DNA of 64,000 nt from Ectocarpus siliculosus (taxonomy: Eukaryota; Sar; Phaeophyceae; Ectocarpales; Ectocarpaceae), in contig FN649746.1 of assembly GCA_000310025.1 (NCBI GenBank), forward strand, positions 3,404,457 to 3,468,456, written 5' to 3'. The number at the start of each line of letters is the position of its first letter. The stretch's first letter is position 1. The position numbers and the translations under genes were made by a program. Below the pieces are notes generated by a model. That model did not search any database, was not told where the DNA came from, and saw only the letters and a program-made list of their open reading frames with translations. This document shows, piece after piece, positions 1-11,590 of this stretch.

Positions 1-127
1 GAGGGTGTCCCTGGCGATTTGGGGAGTCTTTGAGGAGCGGATGACCCTAGGCTGCTCGACGGCGTCCCATCGGTAGAACCTAACGAAAGGAACCCAAGAG
101 AACAAAACAGAGTACAGCTGTCGTGTG

Positions 128-184
128 AAGTGCCGGTATGTGCCCAGAAATTTCAACGGCAGTGCTGTACCGGACCGGCACTAT
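128..184 (-). repeat. TAGTGCCGG short inverted-repeat element, copy 1
   Basis: Both ends are AGTGCCGGT in inverted orientation, with an internal TTTCTGGGCACATA block. The reverse complement matches the copies at 22971-23028 and 50737-50792 almost throughout, and a partial copy lies at 14707-14740. At about 57 bp it is too small to code; it looks like a tiny non-autonomous TIR element. Confidence 0.7.
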
Positions 185-334
185 CCAAAGTATTGCGAAC
201 GGCTTGGAATTCAACGCTGTGTGCCCGCCGAAAACACCGGCAATATCCCGGGCACCGGCGCTACATGAACAGGAACCTCTCCTGTAAGACGAACCGGTAG
301 GTATTCCAACATGTACGTACCATCGGACGGTTTT

Positions 335-450
335 CGCGAGACATGAAGTTCAAGAGGAAATAGAACAGGGAGGGGGTACGCAGACCGTAACCCTGACCCA
401 ACTTCCCCGATTGCATGCTTTCCAACATATTCACTTCATCGATAAAACCT
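335..450 (+). repeat. Dispersed repeat with telomere-like core, copy 1
   Basis: This copy carries GAGGAAATAGAACAG, then GAGGGGGTACGCAGACC, then CCTGACCCAACTTCCCCGAT. The same blocks recur at 13428-13530 (reverse), 31140-31210 (reverse) and 34856-35040. In the other copies the centre is filled with CCCTAACCC-like telomere-type sequence. Confidence 0.6.
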
Positions 451-2737
451 AACACTAACCCTCTACTGATACCATCGTCAAATAGGCGGCACGATGGAGA
501 GAAGGAACGGCTGGTTCAGGTGGTCCTGCTGTACAAGGTCAGCAGAGGCAGACACAACTAAGCATTCTCCACCACCTTCACGGGACACACTTAACGCTGC
601 TCTGAGTACTGGCACATAAACCTACAGCTGACCAACGCCTCGGCCATGCTCACTACATGGCCGACCAATAATGTTCATACCTTGCGTCCCAAAAATTGAA
701 AAATAAAAAAAAAAACACGACAAAAAAAAAGCATCACATCCAAGTGTATTGTAAGTGTATTGCATTGTTCATTGGAGGCTAAACGTTGAGCGTCAAGGAT
801 ATCATACATACCTGCCACCTCGGTACACGCAGTACCGAAAGTCGTGCGCCGTCTTACTTCCCGCTGGTCTTGGCAATTCTTCCTGAAATACGCACAAACA
901 CAGGTGGATCAACGCCATAAACTTGTAGGGGACATCAGTGGAAAGGACTTGATATAATCGCGATATAAAATGTGTTTTGGGAACCGCGGTAAGCGGGACC
1001 GCGATCGTCGGGACTACGACTGCCTGTAGATATAGAAGTATACCTAAAACAATACCTGGTGCTTATCAAAGCTCGCCAACGGCTTCCATCAGAACCTTTG
1101 CTTACACCACTCCTCCTCCTGCCTGTGAAGGTTGTATGGTCCGGCCGGGACAATTTTTCCATTCACGTTTTGCGCGATAACTTTCGTAAAAAAAAAAGAG
1201 TTGGAACGTGAAACAACGATATTCGTGATCGCCTCGTCGAGCCACGTCGATACATAGCTGCAGAGTTTTTCATTTTTGAGAAAATGTAACATTTTTGGCC
1301 AAAATGATCCAAGGAACCCCCTAATCATACCACGGAAACTCCCAGGGCTTTCTAGCTCTGCACCAATTGTAACTGCTTTGTGTATACTCATATGCATATG
1401 GTATGCATATCAAACACCACGTATCCTGTTCCATTTGTACAAACATTTACACACACAACCTGCTCCGATCACATGCATACTTACATACATATTGTATGCA
1501 TATGGGTGGTGTGTGTGCGTGCGAACTTTTCGTCTCACAGCGGCAAGCAAATCATGGAATATCTCATGAAATTTAGTTTTTATGAAAAATCCGAAAGTAA
1601 ATCCATCCGCGGAATTTCAAGAGGAATCGTTTGCCGCACTGTGTATTTTGAAATCGTGAAGTTGGTTCTCGCAAACGATTGTGAACAAAACGCCCTGCCA
1701 GAATCGATTTATGGGGCATAACTTCGTTCTTTCTTCATACTTTTAAAATCGGACAGATAATCCATCTGGCAAATCGGTATGTATGGTTGTGTGGTTACTG
1801 CCACATTGCCACACAACGCCATGGAACAGGGAATCTCACTCCACTTCTGTCTTTTTCCTGTACCTTTACCCTTCAACCCTCGCGTGTTTCGCAGGGCTGA
1901 ATCGAACGAACGGGTCGTCTGATGCAACACTAAACAGTCAGAAAAATCCTCAAGGTAGATTTCAAAAAAGCTTCCGACGCCCTCGGAACATTCCAAGCGG
2001 GCTTTCGAACGAACACAAATGCACCGCCAAATGTCCTGCGAACAGGAAAGGAAAGACCGAAGGAGAGATTGTGGCAATCACAGGCGCCATCGCACCAGCT
2101 CGTCCAAGTCTTGTAGACGATATCCTTGCCTTCTAGCTTCGCGTGTGTTAACCTACACCACAAATGCGGTTTGGTACGAAACAACATTGCGGAGACAACG
2201 ACCACCATCGGAGACGACCAATCGTTCGACTTCTACTAAATAGTGCTGCTGTGGTAACATCTCCAACGGGTGAATGCTATTATTTCTGTGATTGTATGCT
2301 ATGTATACACAAAGCCGCACCAAAAAACAGCAGTAAGATAGTAAATAGTGCACGCCGAGCACCGCCCTTGCTTCGGGTATATATAATGGCACCATCAAAG
2401 ACGAAAATCTACCGCAATATAGATATAGATGCAAACAGCAAAATACAGAAAACACCGGCACTTAAGAACTTGGAAATCACAAGAAATTGATAAGTACGTA
2501 CAATAATTACCTCGAACACTCAAAATCTAGGAACTACACCATTCGCGCTGGAGCTCGGCTAAAAACCCTGCACTCAAATTGCTTCTACTCCAACTACTTC
2601 GTACACGAACTGTAGTGGTCGTTTGCACTTCCCACAGGAGGAACCAAGAACCCCAGCCGCAGCCAAGAAAACCAGACGTTCTCAAGCGCGCGAGCCAACT
2701 GCTGTATAATAGTGCAAGCCGGGCACGCTTGTCTCAC

Positions 2738-2869
2738 CTTGCTGAACCACAGCGGATAGTCTGCCGGAGTCGTGAAGAGCGGGAGTGCCCTCTCCGGGTC
2801 ACCGCTGCCCAAGCACGGGGCGTCTCCGCACACCATCACCTGCTCCCCCTTGCCCACGCGAGCGATCAC
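2738..2869 (-). CDS. Exon of a CBM20 (starch-binding) domain protein, partial
   Basis: This single exon of 44 codons reads VIARVGKGEQVMVCGDAP and continues CLGSGDPERALPLF, then PADYPLWFSK. It fits the N-terminal half of a CBM20 domain, whose family pattern is V.G..P.LGxWDP..A.PL followed by ..P.W. CBM20 modules bind alpha-glucan chains and occur in amylases, glucanotransferases, glucan-water dikinases and laforin-type phosphatases. The exon ends at a clear GTGAGA donor in phase 0. The proposed acceptor (CGAAG/GTG) follows a CTG/CCT-rich pyrimidine tract. The tryptophan usual in LGxWDP is glycine here, although the second Trp (PLWF) is kept. The rest of the domain and the partner catalytic domain were not found, so the enzyme class is unknown. 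Brown algae store laminarin rather than starch, which makes a starch-binding module worth noting. Confidence 0.55.
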
Positions 2870-3052
2870 CTTCGACGGGGCGCGAGGCAGCAGCAGCAGT
2901 GTTGTACAACACCAGTCACGTGACATAGGAGCACCGCCTCGGTGTCAAGTCCTACTAATATAGCACTCTGTAATTGCCCGCACTTGGGAACTTGGCCAGT
3001 TACAGATCGTTATGCTTTGCATTGTATCAACCCGTCGGCTACAACCCATATG

Positions 3053-3100
3053 AACTTGAGCACCATTCGTGAGCCCGGCTAAAGGTCCCTAGGCTGAAAC
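3053..3100 (+). repeat. GAGCACCATTCG dispersed repeat
   Basis: This copy carries TTGAGCACCATTCGTGAG followed by CGGCTAAAG. Related blocks lie at 2537-2578 (CACCATTCGCGC, CTCGGCTAAAAACCCTGCA), at 15228-15293 and, reversed, at 41672-41748. It is a low-copy interspersed repeat of unknown type. Confidence 0.5.
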
Positions 3101-5033
3101 TTACGTAAGCCCACAAGAGACAACACGAAACCCAGCCTAGGCCAAAAATAGATGCTTAACCAAACTTTAAGTCTATTTCGCTATCTAGGTATCTTTAGGT
3201 TGTAGCGTGTTTCGAGAGGTGGGTGTAGACTTTCAATAAATTTTTTCGGCTCCACCCAGAACTGTCGGCCACTTGCTTCTACAATTGCATATTCCATTTC
3301 CATTGAACAAAAATCATAAAACCTTAAGTAATAGTATTTCAAATTTCTTGGTATTAATCTTTTTAAGTTTTTATTAAGTTTAAAAGTCTAGGCATAAGCT
3401 ATCTTCCCAAAGGACTCCTCCTTAAGTATTGTGACTGTTATAGCGTTTCACCATTGAGTTCGAAATGGTTCAATGTGGTTCCACTATCAGTCGTCGAGCG
3501 GTGGGAGTGAGTGGGGAACGGGTATTTCAAGAATACAGCGCAAAACACCGGACTTGTGCTACCACAAATACTCTCATTGTGTTCGAAGAGAACACCAGAC
3601 ACTATTGCTACTTCTACTATTCGAACTTGTGTTGGAAGGGCTTGTTCTGCAGGTTGAAAATAATTCACATCGCTAAATGCTGCTTACCCAATACCACAGG
3701 CAGTGCTGCTGCAGTTCAGAATTTATCACCGCTTTCCTCTGACTGCTCTCATCCCTGGCGTCACACACACACGGGGCGTGCAAGTGCAGGGGGATTTGAT
3801 TCAAAACTAGCCACGCCATTCAGCAGCAGGCAATCCATGCACCACAAGTTAATTAACCGGTCCCAACCAAGTGGTGCTCCTTGGACTATTAACGGGCGGG
3901 CGGATGTTGTGGCGAGGAAGTAGGTGTTCCGATAGCATGCAGCTGCTGTCTTCGTTCTGACTGAGAGGGGACGGCACGGCTGCTGTCCTATAGTCCAATG
4001 TTTAGGGTTTTACCACAGCAGTCGTACATCCGCCACGACAATATATCATGGCCTACAATCAACTCTCCACGTAGTGGGAGCCACCGGGTAATGGGAACCA
4101 CAACGAACGCTTGCTGCGTTTGAACGTGAGAGAGTGCTGGGTGGTAGGCGTGCCAACGGAGAGAGGAAGGCCTTTGGGGAACGCGAGTCGGTGCCGATCC
4201 ACCCGCTCCAAACTCCTACAAGTATTTTCTTGACCGTCTGCCCTATAACAACCCTGCCCACAGGTTCCCTTCTAGCAGTACATACATCCAAAAACACCAG
4301 AGCAGCTTGGACACTCTTCAACAACACACCGCCGCCAGTAAACGACTAAAGACCCGAGGCAAGATACCATCGACAAAGTGGAAATCGACGATAATGGTAC
4401 ATACCATCATATTTTTTTGGGAGTCGAGGGAGTGGTTTTTCGCGGAGAAAAAAACGATTTCTCACATGTAAACGTTTGCTACTTTTAAGATGCATAGGAT
4501 TTATCAAACGCGGTTTGTCCGACGTCTTTTCGTGTTTCAGTGGGTACTGAAGTGTTGCCGAACCCGAGGGAGAGAAAGCCTTGCGCAATTCCCCTAATGC
4601 ATGGATCAAAGGCAGTCGGTCCGCACGTAATCGACCTTGAGGAAAAGAAAGTCCGAACACTTTTCGCGGAAAAAAAAAAACGGTTGGATATTGTATAAAT
4701 ATTTTTGAAATTGTGGTCGTGGTGAGAGGGAGGTGGTGGCTCTCGTTGAATGCAGGCGACAGGAGGGGTCTTCGAAGGTCAAGCCGCTCACACCGCTCTG
4801 TGCTTTGTAGAGCACCGCGGATGAGGGGGTTCAGTTTAACCCTGTCCACATCTACAGGGGCTCTCTCTAGTGTGGCGCCACATCCGCCAATGGACTAAAT
4901 AATGCTTTACACTCCGTTGAAAAATCGTTTGTATGCAAAGATGGGTGAGTACGGCAAACGCCCTCGAAGCAAAAAAACTCGTTCGAGTAGACACTCGCCG
5001 AAAACACAACAGCAGTGAGTGTAAAAGGAAGAC

Positions 5034-5034
<1 letters not shown>

Positions 5035-5077
<43 letters not shown>
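5035..5077 (+). repeat. GT dinucleotide microsatellite
   Basis: About 21 uninterrupted GT units. It produces artificial Cys-Val and His-Thr open frames on the two strands. Confidence 0.98.
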
Positions 5078-5078
<1 letters not shown>

Positions 5079-6224
5079 AAGGGGCGACCTGTCACGGGCA
5101 ACTCTGCTGCCACGCCGACGGGTTAAAGCAGCAGCTAATTTTTTCCGGAGACCCTGTGCGCGGACGCGGGCTAAACCGCACCCGCCCACGGAGAGAGAGC
5201 GGTGAAGACCACGAGTTACAAAATACAACCTCCCGTGATCTCTCTCTTGACGCGTCACAAGCATTTTACTGCTGTGCCCCGCCGCTCCAGCAAAGGCTAG
5301 CCGACAAAGCACGTAGGTCAAAACACTATGGCGAGAGATGACGTTCGACCAAAAAGAGGTTGCCGGTTTGGCGGGGCGTTGAAGAACAAGTGGTCTGTTA
5401 TTTTTGGAAGCCTGTGCTGCAACGTGTGCACGACAACGATCGTCGGCGTTTCGACTCACCCTGAAGGAGAGAGCTCCCTTGCCGGAGACAGCCATAGCCT
5501 GGGCCTTCCCTGTCGATCCGCACGCGTGCTACGCCTCGTGACTCTCTCTCGTTAACCCCCCTCCCCCCCTGGTCACACCCTTTGCGCCACACCCCTCTCG
5601 CTTGTCCGCCAAAAGCCGTCAATAGATCGATCTTCGTGGTCTCAAGTTGAAGCCAAAAAACTCCTGTGTGTGTGATGGTGAGATGATCCTTTCTTCTCTA
5701 CCCCCCCCGACTGAAGCACCGCCCGCCTCGTGTCTTCAGCACGCAGCCCGTCTTGACACAAAACAGCCAGTCCACCCCAGTGCTTCCACCTGTTTTCTAT
5801 ACTCGACCACCCGCCGGCGTCTATCTTTGTGGTATGGCGTGTGTAGTCACAGAGCCGACAAATTTCCGACACTCGGGGGCTCCATGGATGGGATTTTGTT
5901 TTGAAACGCGCCCCCCAAGCGTCACTTGTGCGTCACAACTTGAAGCGCCGGGCACAAACGGCGGCGCAACCAACTCCGGTTCTCCAAGCTGCTGTCTGGT
6001 AGCTGCGAGGGCAAAGGGTCCATAAAAAATGATCCACCCTGCCTTCGAGATCTCATGTCCAGCTCACCACAAGCTGCCACCGAAGGTGTGGCACGAGCAC
6101 CTGCGTCGCTCATCGAACTCGGTGACCGTGAAGGTCAGTCTTCGTGTGTTCCGTTGAGCTGGCTCTCTCTCATTTGGCACTACAGCAGTCGTGGCTCCGA
6201 AATAAGAGGGTGGTGCGACAACAG

Positions 6225-6345
6225 CTCTCCACCCGGTGGTGTGACAACGGCTCTCCACCCTCTTGTATCGGAGCCCCCTCGTGTATCGGTAAGAGGGTTA
6301 CCCTCTTGTATGAGGGTGCTCCATAGTAGGGTACTGTACCCTCTT
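6225..6345 (+). repeat. CCCTCTTGTA / CGGAGCCCC cassette, copy 1
   Basis: Short motifs CCCTCTTGTA, TACCCTCTT, GTGACAAC and ATCGGAGCCCCCTC recur several times in direct and inverted orientation. The same motifs recur at 7335-7515, about 1.1 kb away. This is probably a degenerate foldback or minisatellite element. Confidence 0.6.
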
Positions 6346-6938
6346 ACAACAAGGGAAAGTCGGAAAATCTCGAACAACAAAGGCGCTTTGACTATAGCAC
6401 AGCGTACCAGTTTTCCGTGTACGTGTGTAAGCATGTTTTGTGCTGGACTGCTCTGAATATGTGTTGGGCTGATTGCCCGATTTCACACGCCAAAGCAAGT
6501 GTAGGTGTGTGCTGTGAAGCACGTGTGTTGGGCTGATTGCCCGAATTCACGCGACCAAAGCAAGCCGGGTGATTGTGATCGTATCGGCAACGCTTTCCGT
6601 TTTGTATTTTGTTCGTTCGCTCGTTACATCTGCAGATCTGAAAGAATAATTGCCTCGCAGCCAAGTTGACGCAGCCATTGGTACTATTAATAGGAGCGAA
6701 AGAAAGTACATGTTCATGCATGAATAGCCTAATCGATAGAGTCGGAACCGTATGTTTCAATGCCTCGACACCTCTCCGACCATGAGAAACAAACTTGATG
6801 TACACAGGCTACAAAGTGTTGTATTGCACCAACAAACGGTCTACCTCCCCCTGGCCCTGGCGCACACCAACATACACACACATTGCCCACATTTATTTAG
6901 AGGAGAACTACACTTAAGGTCTGTCCGCGCTGCAGTTC

Positions 6939-7000
6939 TTTATTATTAGCATCGACCGCGCTAACCAGCTAGCCAATGAAAACACGTTAGTCTCAGTGCC
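6939..7000 (+). repeat. CATCGACCGCGCTAA...CCAATGAAAA repeat, copy 1
   Basis: This copy carries TTAGCATCGACCGCGCTAAC and then AGCCAATGAAAACACGTTAG. Copies lie at 9546-9602 (reverse) and 11536-11590, with a truncated one near 11650. It is an interspersed repeat of about 60 bp. Confidence 0.7.
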
Positions 7001-7334
7001 GCAATGGTCTGGGATCCCATCAGGGGATTGGGGGGCGCCATGGGGGAGGCTAAGCTACTCTCCAGATGAAAGATGGAGACGGTAGCAATAGAAGAAAGCT
7101 GCACGTGTTTACTCAAGGCTGCTACTTTGCACATGTGTTCGTTTCGGAGTGCTTTCATCATCTTTGCATCATCCTCCTTGCATTTGCCACCAGTTTCAAA
7201 ATACACTGTTCTTTGGCAGCTCCTCTCTGGTCTATTCTTCCTGCGGCGTTGTTGTGAGGAAGGTGTGTTTGTGTGGGAGCGAAAGGCCGGGGGAGCCACA
7301 CACCGGCGACAGCCCCTCACTTACAAGCCCCCTA

Positions 7335-7515
7335 AGCGCGGTAAACCCCCTCTAATAGTGGGGTGACCCCACAATAAAGGGTCCGGTCTCTGTATAAGAG
7401 GGTAACCCTGCTATAGCGAGTCGAGTCCGTGACAACCGATTTCGACCCTCTTTCATCGGAGCCCCCTCTTGTAGGGTACCCTCTTCTAACGGAGCCACGA
7501 CTGTACAGGGTACAG
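7335..7515 (+). repeat. CCCTCTTGTA / CGGAGCCCC cassette, copy 2
   Basis: Contains ATCGGAGCCCCCTCTTGTA, TACCCTCTTCTAACGGAGCC and several TAAGAGGGTAACCC-like inverted counterparts, related to 6225-6345. Confidence 0.6.
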
Positions 7516-8149
7516 CGAAGGGTGAGGTGATAGAACATTCCTGGCCCTCGAAAGCCCCTCCACAACAGCAGCAGTCTACCCAATCCATGGCCCCACGACC
7601 TGCTTCAAATGCATGGGAACAGACAAGATCAAGAACGTGTAGAGGTCTGAAGCGGTAGATATCATGCCAACACATCAATCTTGCAGACGCGCACGAACTC
7701 GAGCGCAAGGTGCAGCAGCCTGTAGACACGTCAGTTTGTCTTTTCTGTTGCTACCGTTTCCGTGTTTGATCTGGATAATAGCTTATTAGCCTCCCACACA
7801 GCGGAGCCGTAGGGTGACTACAGCAGTACGGTATGGTATGGCATTTGAGTGTGGTGTCCCAAAGTGTCCCCATTCGGGCTTCCAGTCCTACATACAGCAG
7901 TTACATCAGTACATACTGCTGCAGGAAAACGAAACACTTCTAAATGCCATTGACTGGGACCCCGTGCGGGGGCGGCATGGCAATGCACGTGAGAACCCTT
8001 GGTCTATCATGCTTGACTGAGGTGGTACGCTGTGTGATATGCTGTGTGAGATGCTTCTCCTGGGCAAACATGTCCCAAACCGCGTGCCCCCAAGGTCGTA
8101 AAACTGCTGTACACCGCCTGGTGCTGGAAAAGATAAAAAAATTGCTGGC

Positions 8150-8210
8150 TTGGCTTCAGTATGAAAAGTGTCCCCACGTGTTTCGGCGACACTTTTGATA
8201 CTGAAGCCAA
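8150..8210. repeat. Near-perfect hairpin, 23 bp arms
   Basis: The left arm (8150-8172, TTGGCTTCAGTAT...) pairs with the right arm (8188-8210, ...ATACTGAAGCCAA) at 22 of 23 positions, around a 15 nt loop. It is either a very small foldback element or a precursor-like RNA hairpin. The sequence alone cannot decide. Confidence 0.85.
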
Positions 8211-8464
8211 TTCACCCTTTCTATGACAAGGAGCCCAGGTTCTTTGAAGGGACCCCTCGACAAATCAAACTTGTTTTTGACATTTTTTTCATGCGGAGGG
8301 AAAGGGTACTAAGAGGGTTAAGGCCGTATATTGACGAAGCGCTAAAAATCACGAGCTCGGATTGGTCGAAATTCTCATACCTCCTGACGACGCCCTTTGG
8401 TGTTCTGGAAGTTCCTCTCTCTGGGAAGAAGTCCCCGAGGGACTTTTTTGATCAAAATCAATAA
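8168..8464 (+). CDS. Weak ORF, unknown protein
   Basis: The open frame covers about 98 codons; its last 85 look protein-like (HPFYDKEPRFFEGTPRQIK, RGLRPYIDEALKI, TTPFGVLEVPLSGKK). No family is recognised. The frame begins inside the hairpin at 8150-8210, so any real coding portion must start later or be an exon. It could be a remnant of a mobile-element gene or chance. No matching splice partner was found. Confidence 0.2.
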   Translation: MSPRVSATLLILKPIHPFYDKEPRFFEGTPRQIKLVFDIFFMRRERVLRGLRPYIDEALKITSSDWSKFSYLLTTPFGVLEVPLSGKKSPRDFFDQNQ

Positions 8465-8762
8465 TCAAAGAGGCAAGGAGTTCAAGACTTCGAAGGCTTG
8501 GAGAAATTGCCGCGAGGCCGCTGCAAACCAAGTGTACGGCACAACCTGCTGTACATTGCTCATAGAGGGGCTATCGGCACCCTACCACCGAGACCATGGC
8601 CATTATTGTAGCCAGAAGACTCTGCTCGCCGGCAAGCCAAAAACCGGGCCGGCTCCTTGGGTGCTCGAGGAGAAAATGTCGATCGTGACAAGCGGTGAAC
8701 GGACTGACGATCAGAACAGGGCTGCGCGGCTTTTTCGGGCTGTTCCGTGCGGGAGAGGGTAG

Positions 8763-9215
8763 TTTCAACCTTTTTTTTGCAGCAACCTTTTTTCTCCACA
8801 CTGGCTATACCCCAAGGCATCTAACCTTGTACGAGAAAGATGGCGGGTAGAACTACCTCCCCTCGCGTGGCATTGCTAATGCTGTTGCTTCCTCCCTCGA
8901 AGGGTTATCTCTGAAAAACTTAACTTGTGAGCAGACATTCGGCGCGAACTTGAACTAACCGCTCTCTGACGTGGATATTATATGGTCAACCAATTTTTTT
9001 TTCCCTATACGCACGATACCCCACGGCAGCAGACCTTGGGCTTGAAAGATTGAGCAGAGAGGTACCTCCCGCCGCGTGGCGTTGCTGTTGCTGTTGCTTG
9101 CTCCTTCGGAAAGTTATCGGTGGATAACCAAACTCGTGGTGGCCCAAAACACCCAACTTGAAGTGACCGCTCGCAACCGTTGCCATTTTTGCTTCAACAC
9201 AACCTTTTTTTTCCG
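8763..9215 (+). repeat. Degenerate tandem repeat, period about 215 bp
   Basis: Two full units and the start of a third begin with TTCAACC or TCAACC plus a T-run (8763, about 8980, about 9193). They share CTACCTCCC.TCGCGTGGC or GTACCTCCCGCCGCGTGGC, GTTGCTT.CTCC and GAAGTGACCGCTC or GAACTAACCGCTC blocks. The second and third starts lie 210-220 bp after the previous one. Confidence 0.7.
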
Positions 9216-9545
9216 GCGCATTTGGCACCTCGCGGCGCCAAACTTTGGCATTTCCCAACAGCCCATGTTACCCGGATACCGTTCTTGGGGCAACTCGCTA
9301 ACTATTTGGCGAGATATCGGCTAACACGTGAACAAACGAGCGCAGAACCTACCCTAAAAAAATCACCGCTTCGCTGCTGGCTCTTCCCCTGGCGCCTTAT
9401 TTTATTTTTTGCCTCATCTGTCTCCTATCCTCGTTAACACGGTCGACCCGCTTTTTTCAGTTTTCCACGATAACACATTTTGATTTTGATTTTTGTGCCC
9501 ATTTGGGTTATGATTTTTGGCTCTTGGATAATATTCGCCCCAACC

Positions 9546-9602
9546 CCACTGACTGACGTCTTTTCATTGGTCAGCCGGTCAGCGCGGTCGATGCTAAGAA
9601 TA
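9546..9602 (-). repeat. CCAATGAAAA repeat, copy 2
   Basis: Reverse-oriented copy of 6939-7000, with GACGTCTTTTCATTGGTCAG and GCGCGGTCGATGCTAAG. Confidence 0.7.
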
Positions 9603-11535
9603 AACGCGCGCGGTAGATGCCCCAGTCGGCAGTCCTCTATAGCGGTACCCTGAACAGCGAAATGCCCTGAATAACGGCACTGTGCCGCTACTGAGGGGTG
9701 CATCCTACAGAGCGGCATAGCGGCATTTGTGCTAGAGGAGCAGGATGAGGTGGTCAAGGCTCTCGCCGCGGACTGGACTCGGAGACGGTGCTCAATGAGA
9801 TGAACCACCAGTTTTCATGGGACTCCGATTCCTACCAGGAAGAGCTGAACGACACGGGGGAGGTTGAGAGTGCAGGGGGTAGGAAGTTGATGGCGCCGCC
9901 GGCGTACTCGCATCTGTCGGAATCTTTCGGCCCTTGTAACCAATACGCACAGTCAGCTGGAAATTACGAAATTACGAGGCAGGGTATCTTCCTCGCAAGG
10001 CCAAGATGTCGTTCCTCGCAGACCACGCCGCTACACCAGTCCGGCAGTCAGGCATGAGAATGTTTCTTGAATCATAGGCGCTTCGGTAAAGCACAGGAGC
10101 AGTATGAGTGCCTGCTCTTTTTTTTTTCTAGTTGCTGCAGGTTCACATTTTTTGTTACCCGTTTTTACTCTTTGCACCTGTGGTATCATCATTGATTTAA
10201 GGGGGTGAAGACAAAGAGTTTCGACGCTTGTGCTCGCCACTGACGACCGTAGTAGCCATACACATGTAAATGATCATCTACATCATCCGTCTATCAATTA
10301 CGTGATCTTCAAGCACGCATGGCGTACCACAGTCAATCCTACCATGCTACCATGCCCTGGCCACAATCAATCCTACCTGCCTCGCTATCCCTACTTGAAG
10401 GTTGCTTTCAGAAAATATGGAATCGGTTAGATAACTTTTCTTACGGTAGAGAAAAACCGCAGCACCACAGAACATGGGCGAGCCTCGAGCAATGAAAACA
10501 TCCAGGTGGTTAAATGTCCGTATTTACTGTCGTCCAGCGCATCTAGTTCACGGCATTATTTCCTAAATACGCCGTCAGTGTGGTGACGTTCTCCAACAAA
10601 GCCTGGTCTAACGAGCTTAGCGATTCTTTAGAGTTGACAGTACCGTGCGTAGATTCGCCCTGGTGCAGGGGATTCAAGCGTATTTCACGGTGCTGTACCT
10701 CGCCTCGCCCTTGGCGTCTCGAGCTCGAGACCGGGGCGTTGTGATCGAGACACGTGACGTGCTCCAGTGGGCGAAGACCGGCGAAAAAAAAAGGCTAACG
10801 GGGACAGGAGCAGCAGACTGATGCACCGAAAAAATACGGCTTGGTTTTAGAGCGCAGGAATGGTTGACCGGTTGCGTCTCAGGGCTCAGACATGATTGTA
10901 GGTACATCTTTGGACCGTTTCCATTTTTCGTTGCTGTTGTGCTTTGGGATATCTTTCGGTCGCGGCAGCGAGTCTTTTCTCACGCTTCCTTTTGAGCGGC
11001 ACGCCGAAGGCTCGTCCGTACATAACCGCGCACGTCCACGGTCCGACAGGTACCCGTGGAGCGTGTGCTTGACGCCCAACGTTGAAAAAACTCGTTCTAT
11101 TACCCGGGGACACGTTCTTCGCGAAGAAATCATTCGCCATGAATGAATGCAAACCACGCTTTTGCACAAACAGGAAGATTCTCTCTCTTCTCTCTCGGAA
11201 GAATCCGTTGCTGTTTCGACGGACTGAGCACGCGCAGTGGCCGTTGGGACAGGTTGTTGCTGCCAATCCTCCTGCGCACAAGCAGCGTCTTGTAAGTTGA
11301 TGCCGTGTCGGTGAGGCGGCTATTAGAATTTGCGTTCGACATTCACTCACCTGTTACTAACTAATGTTGGCAGCCACACGCTCGTGTGAGGAACACAGCA
11401 TCCGTCAAGCACACGCCGTCTTAATACAGGCCAAGCGCCGACCATTGTCTGCACGGTACTTGACACTCGACAAACTGGTGCCCCACGAAAGCAAGCGTTG
11501 TGCGTCAGGAGGACCAACGTGGGAGGTTTGCTTTT

Positions 11536-11590
11536 CGCGTCGACCGCGCTAATCGGCTGGCCAATGAAAATACGTCAGTGTCAGCAGGTA
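11536..11590 (+). repeat. CCAATGAAAA repeat, copy 3
   Basis: GTCGACCGCGCTAATCGGC, then CCAATGAAAATACGTCAGTG. A truncated fourth copy with GATAGCATCGACCGC lies near 11648. Confidence 0.7.

Larger units (their letters stand above)
1..2737. other. Left flank, no gene resolved
   Basis: I find no recognisable protein here. It should contain the downstream exons of the minus-strand CBM20 gene whose exon lies at 2738-2869, but I could not find the missing last strands of that domain. A minus-strand stretch at about 1100-1190 reads like coding sequence (a VIAQNVNGKIVPAGPYN segment following a pyrimidine tract, with a GTAAGC just after it) and may be an exon, but no family is evident. Two dispersed repeats (128-184 and 335-450) lie here. 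Confidence 0.4.

Noticed and set aside
4907-5341. Open frames with long Cys-Val or His-Thr runs
   Set aside because: Produced by the GT microsatellite; no protein-like sequence on either side.
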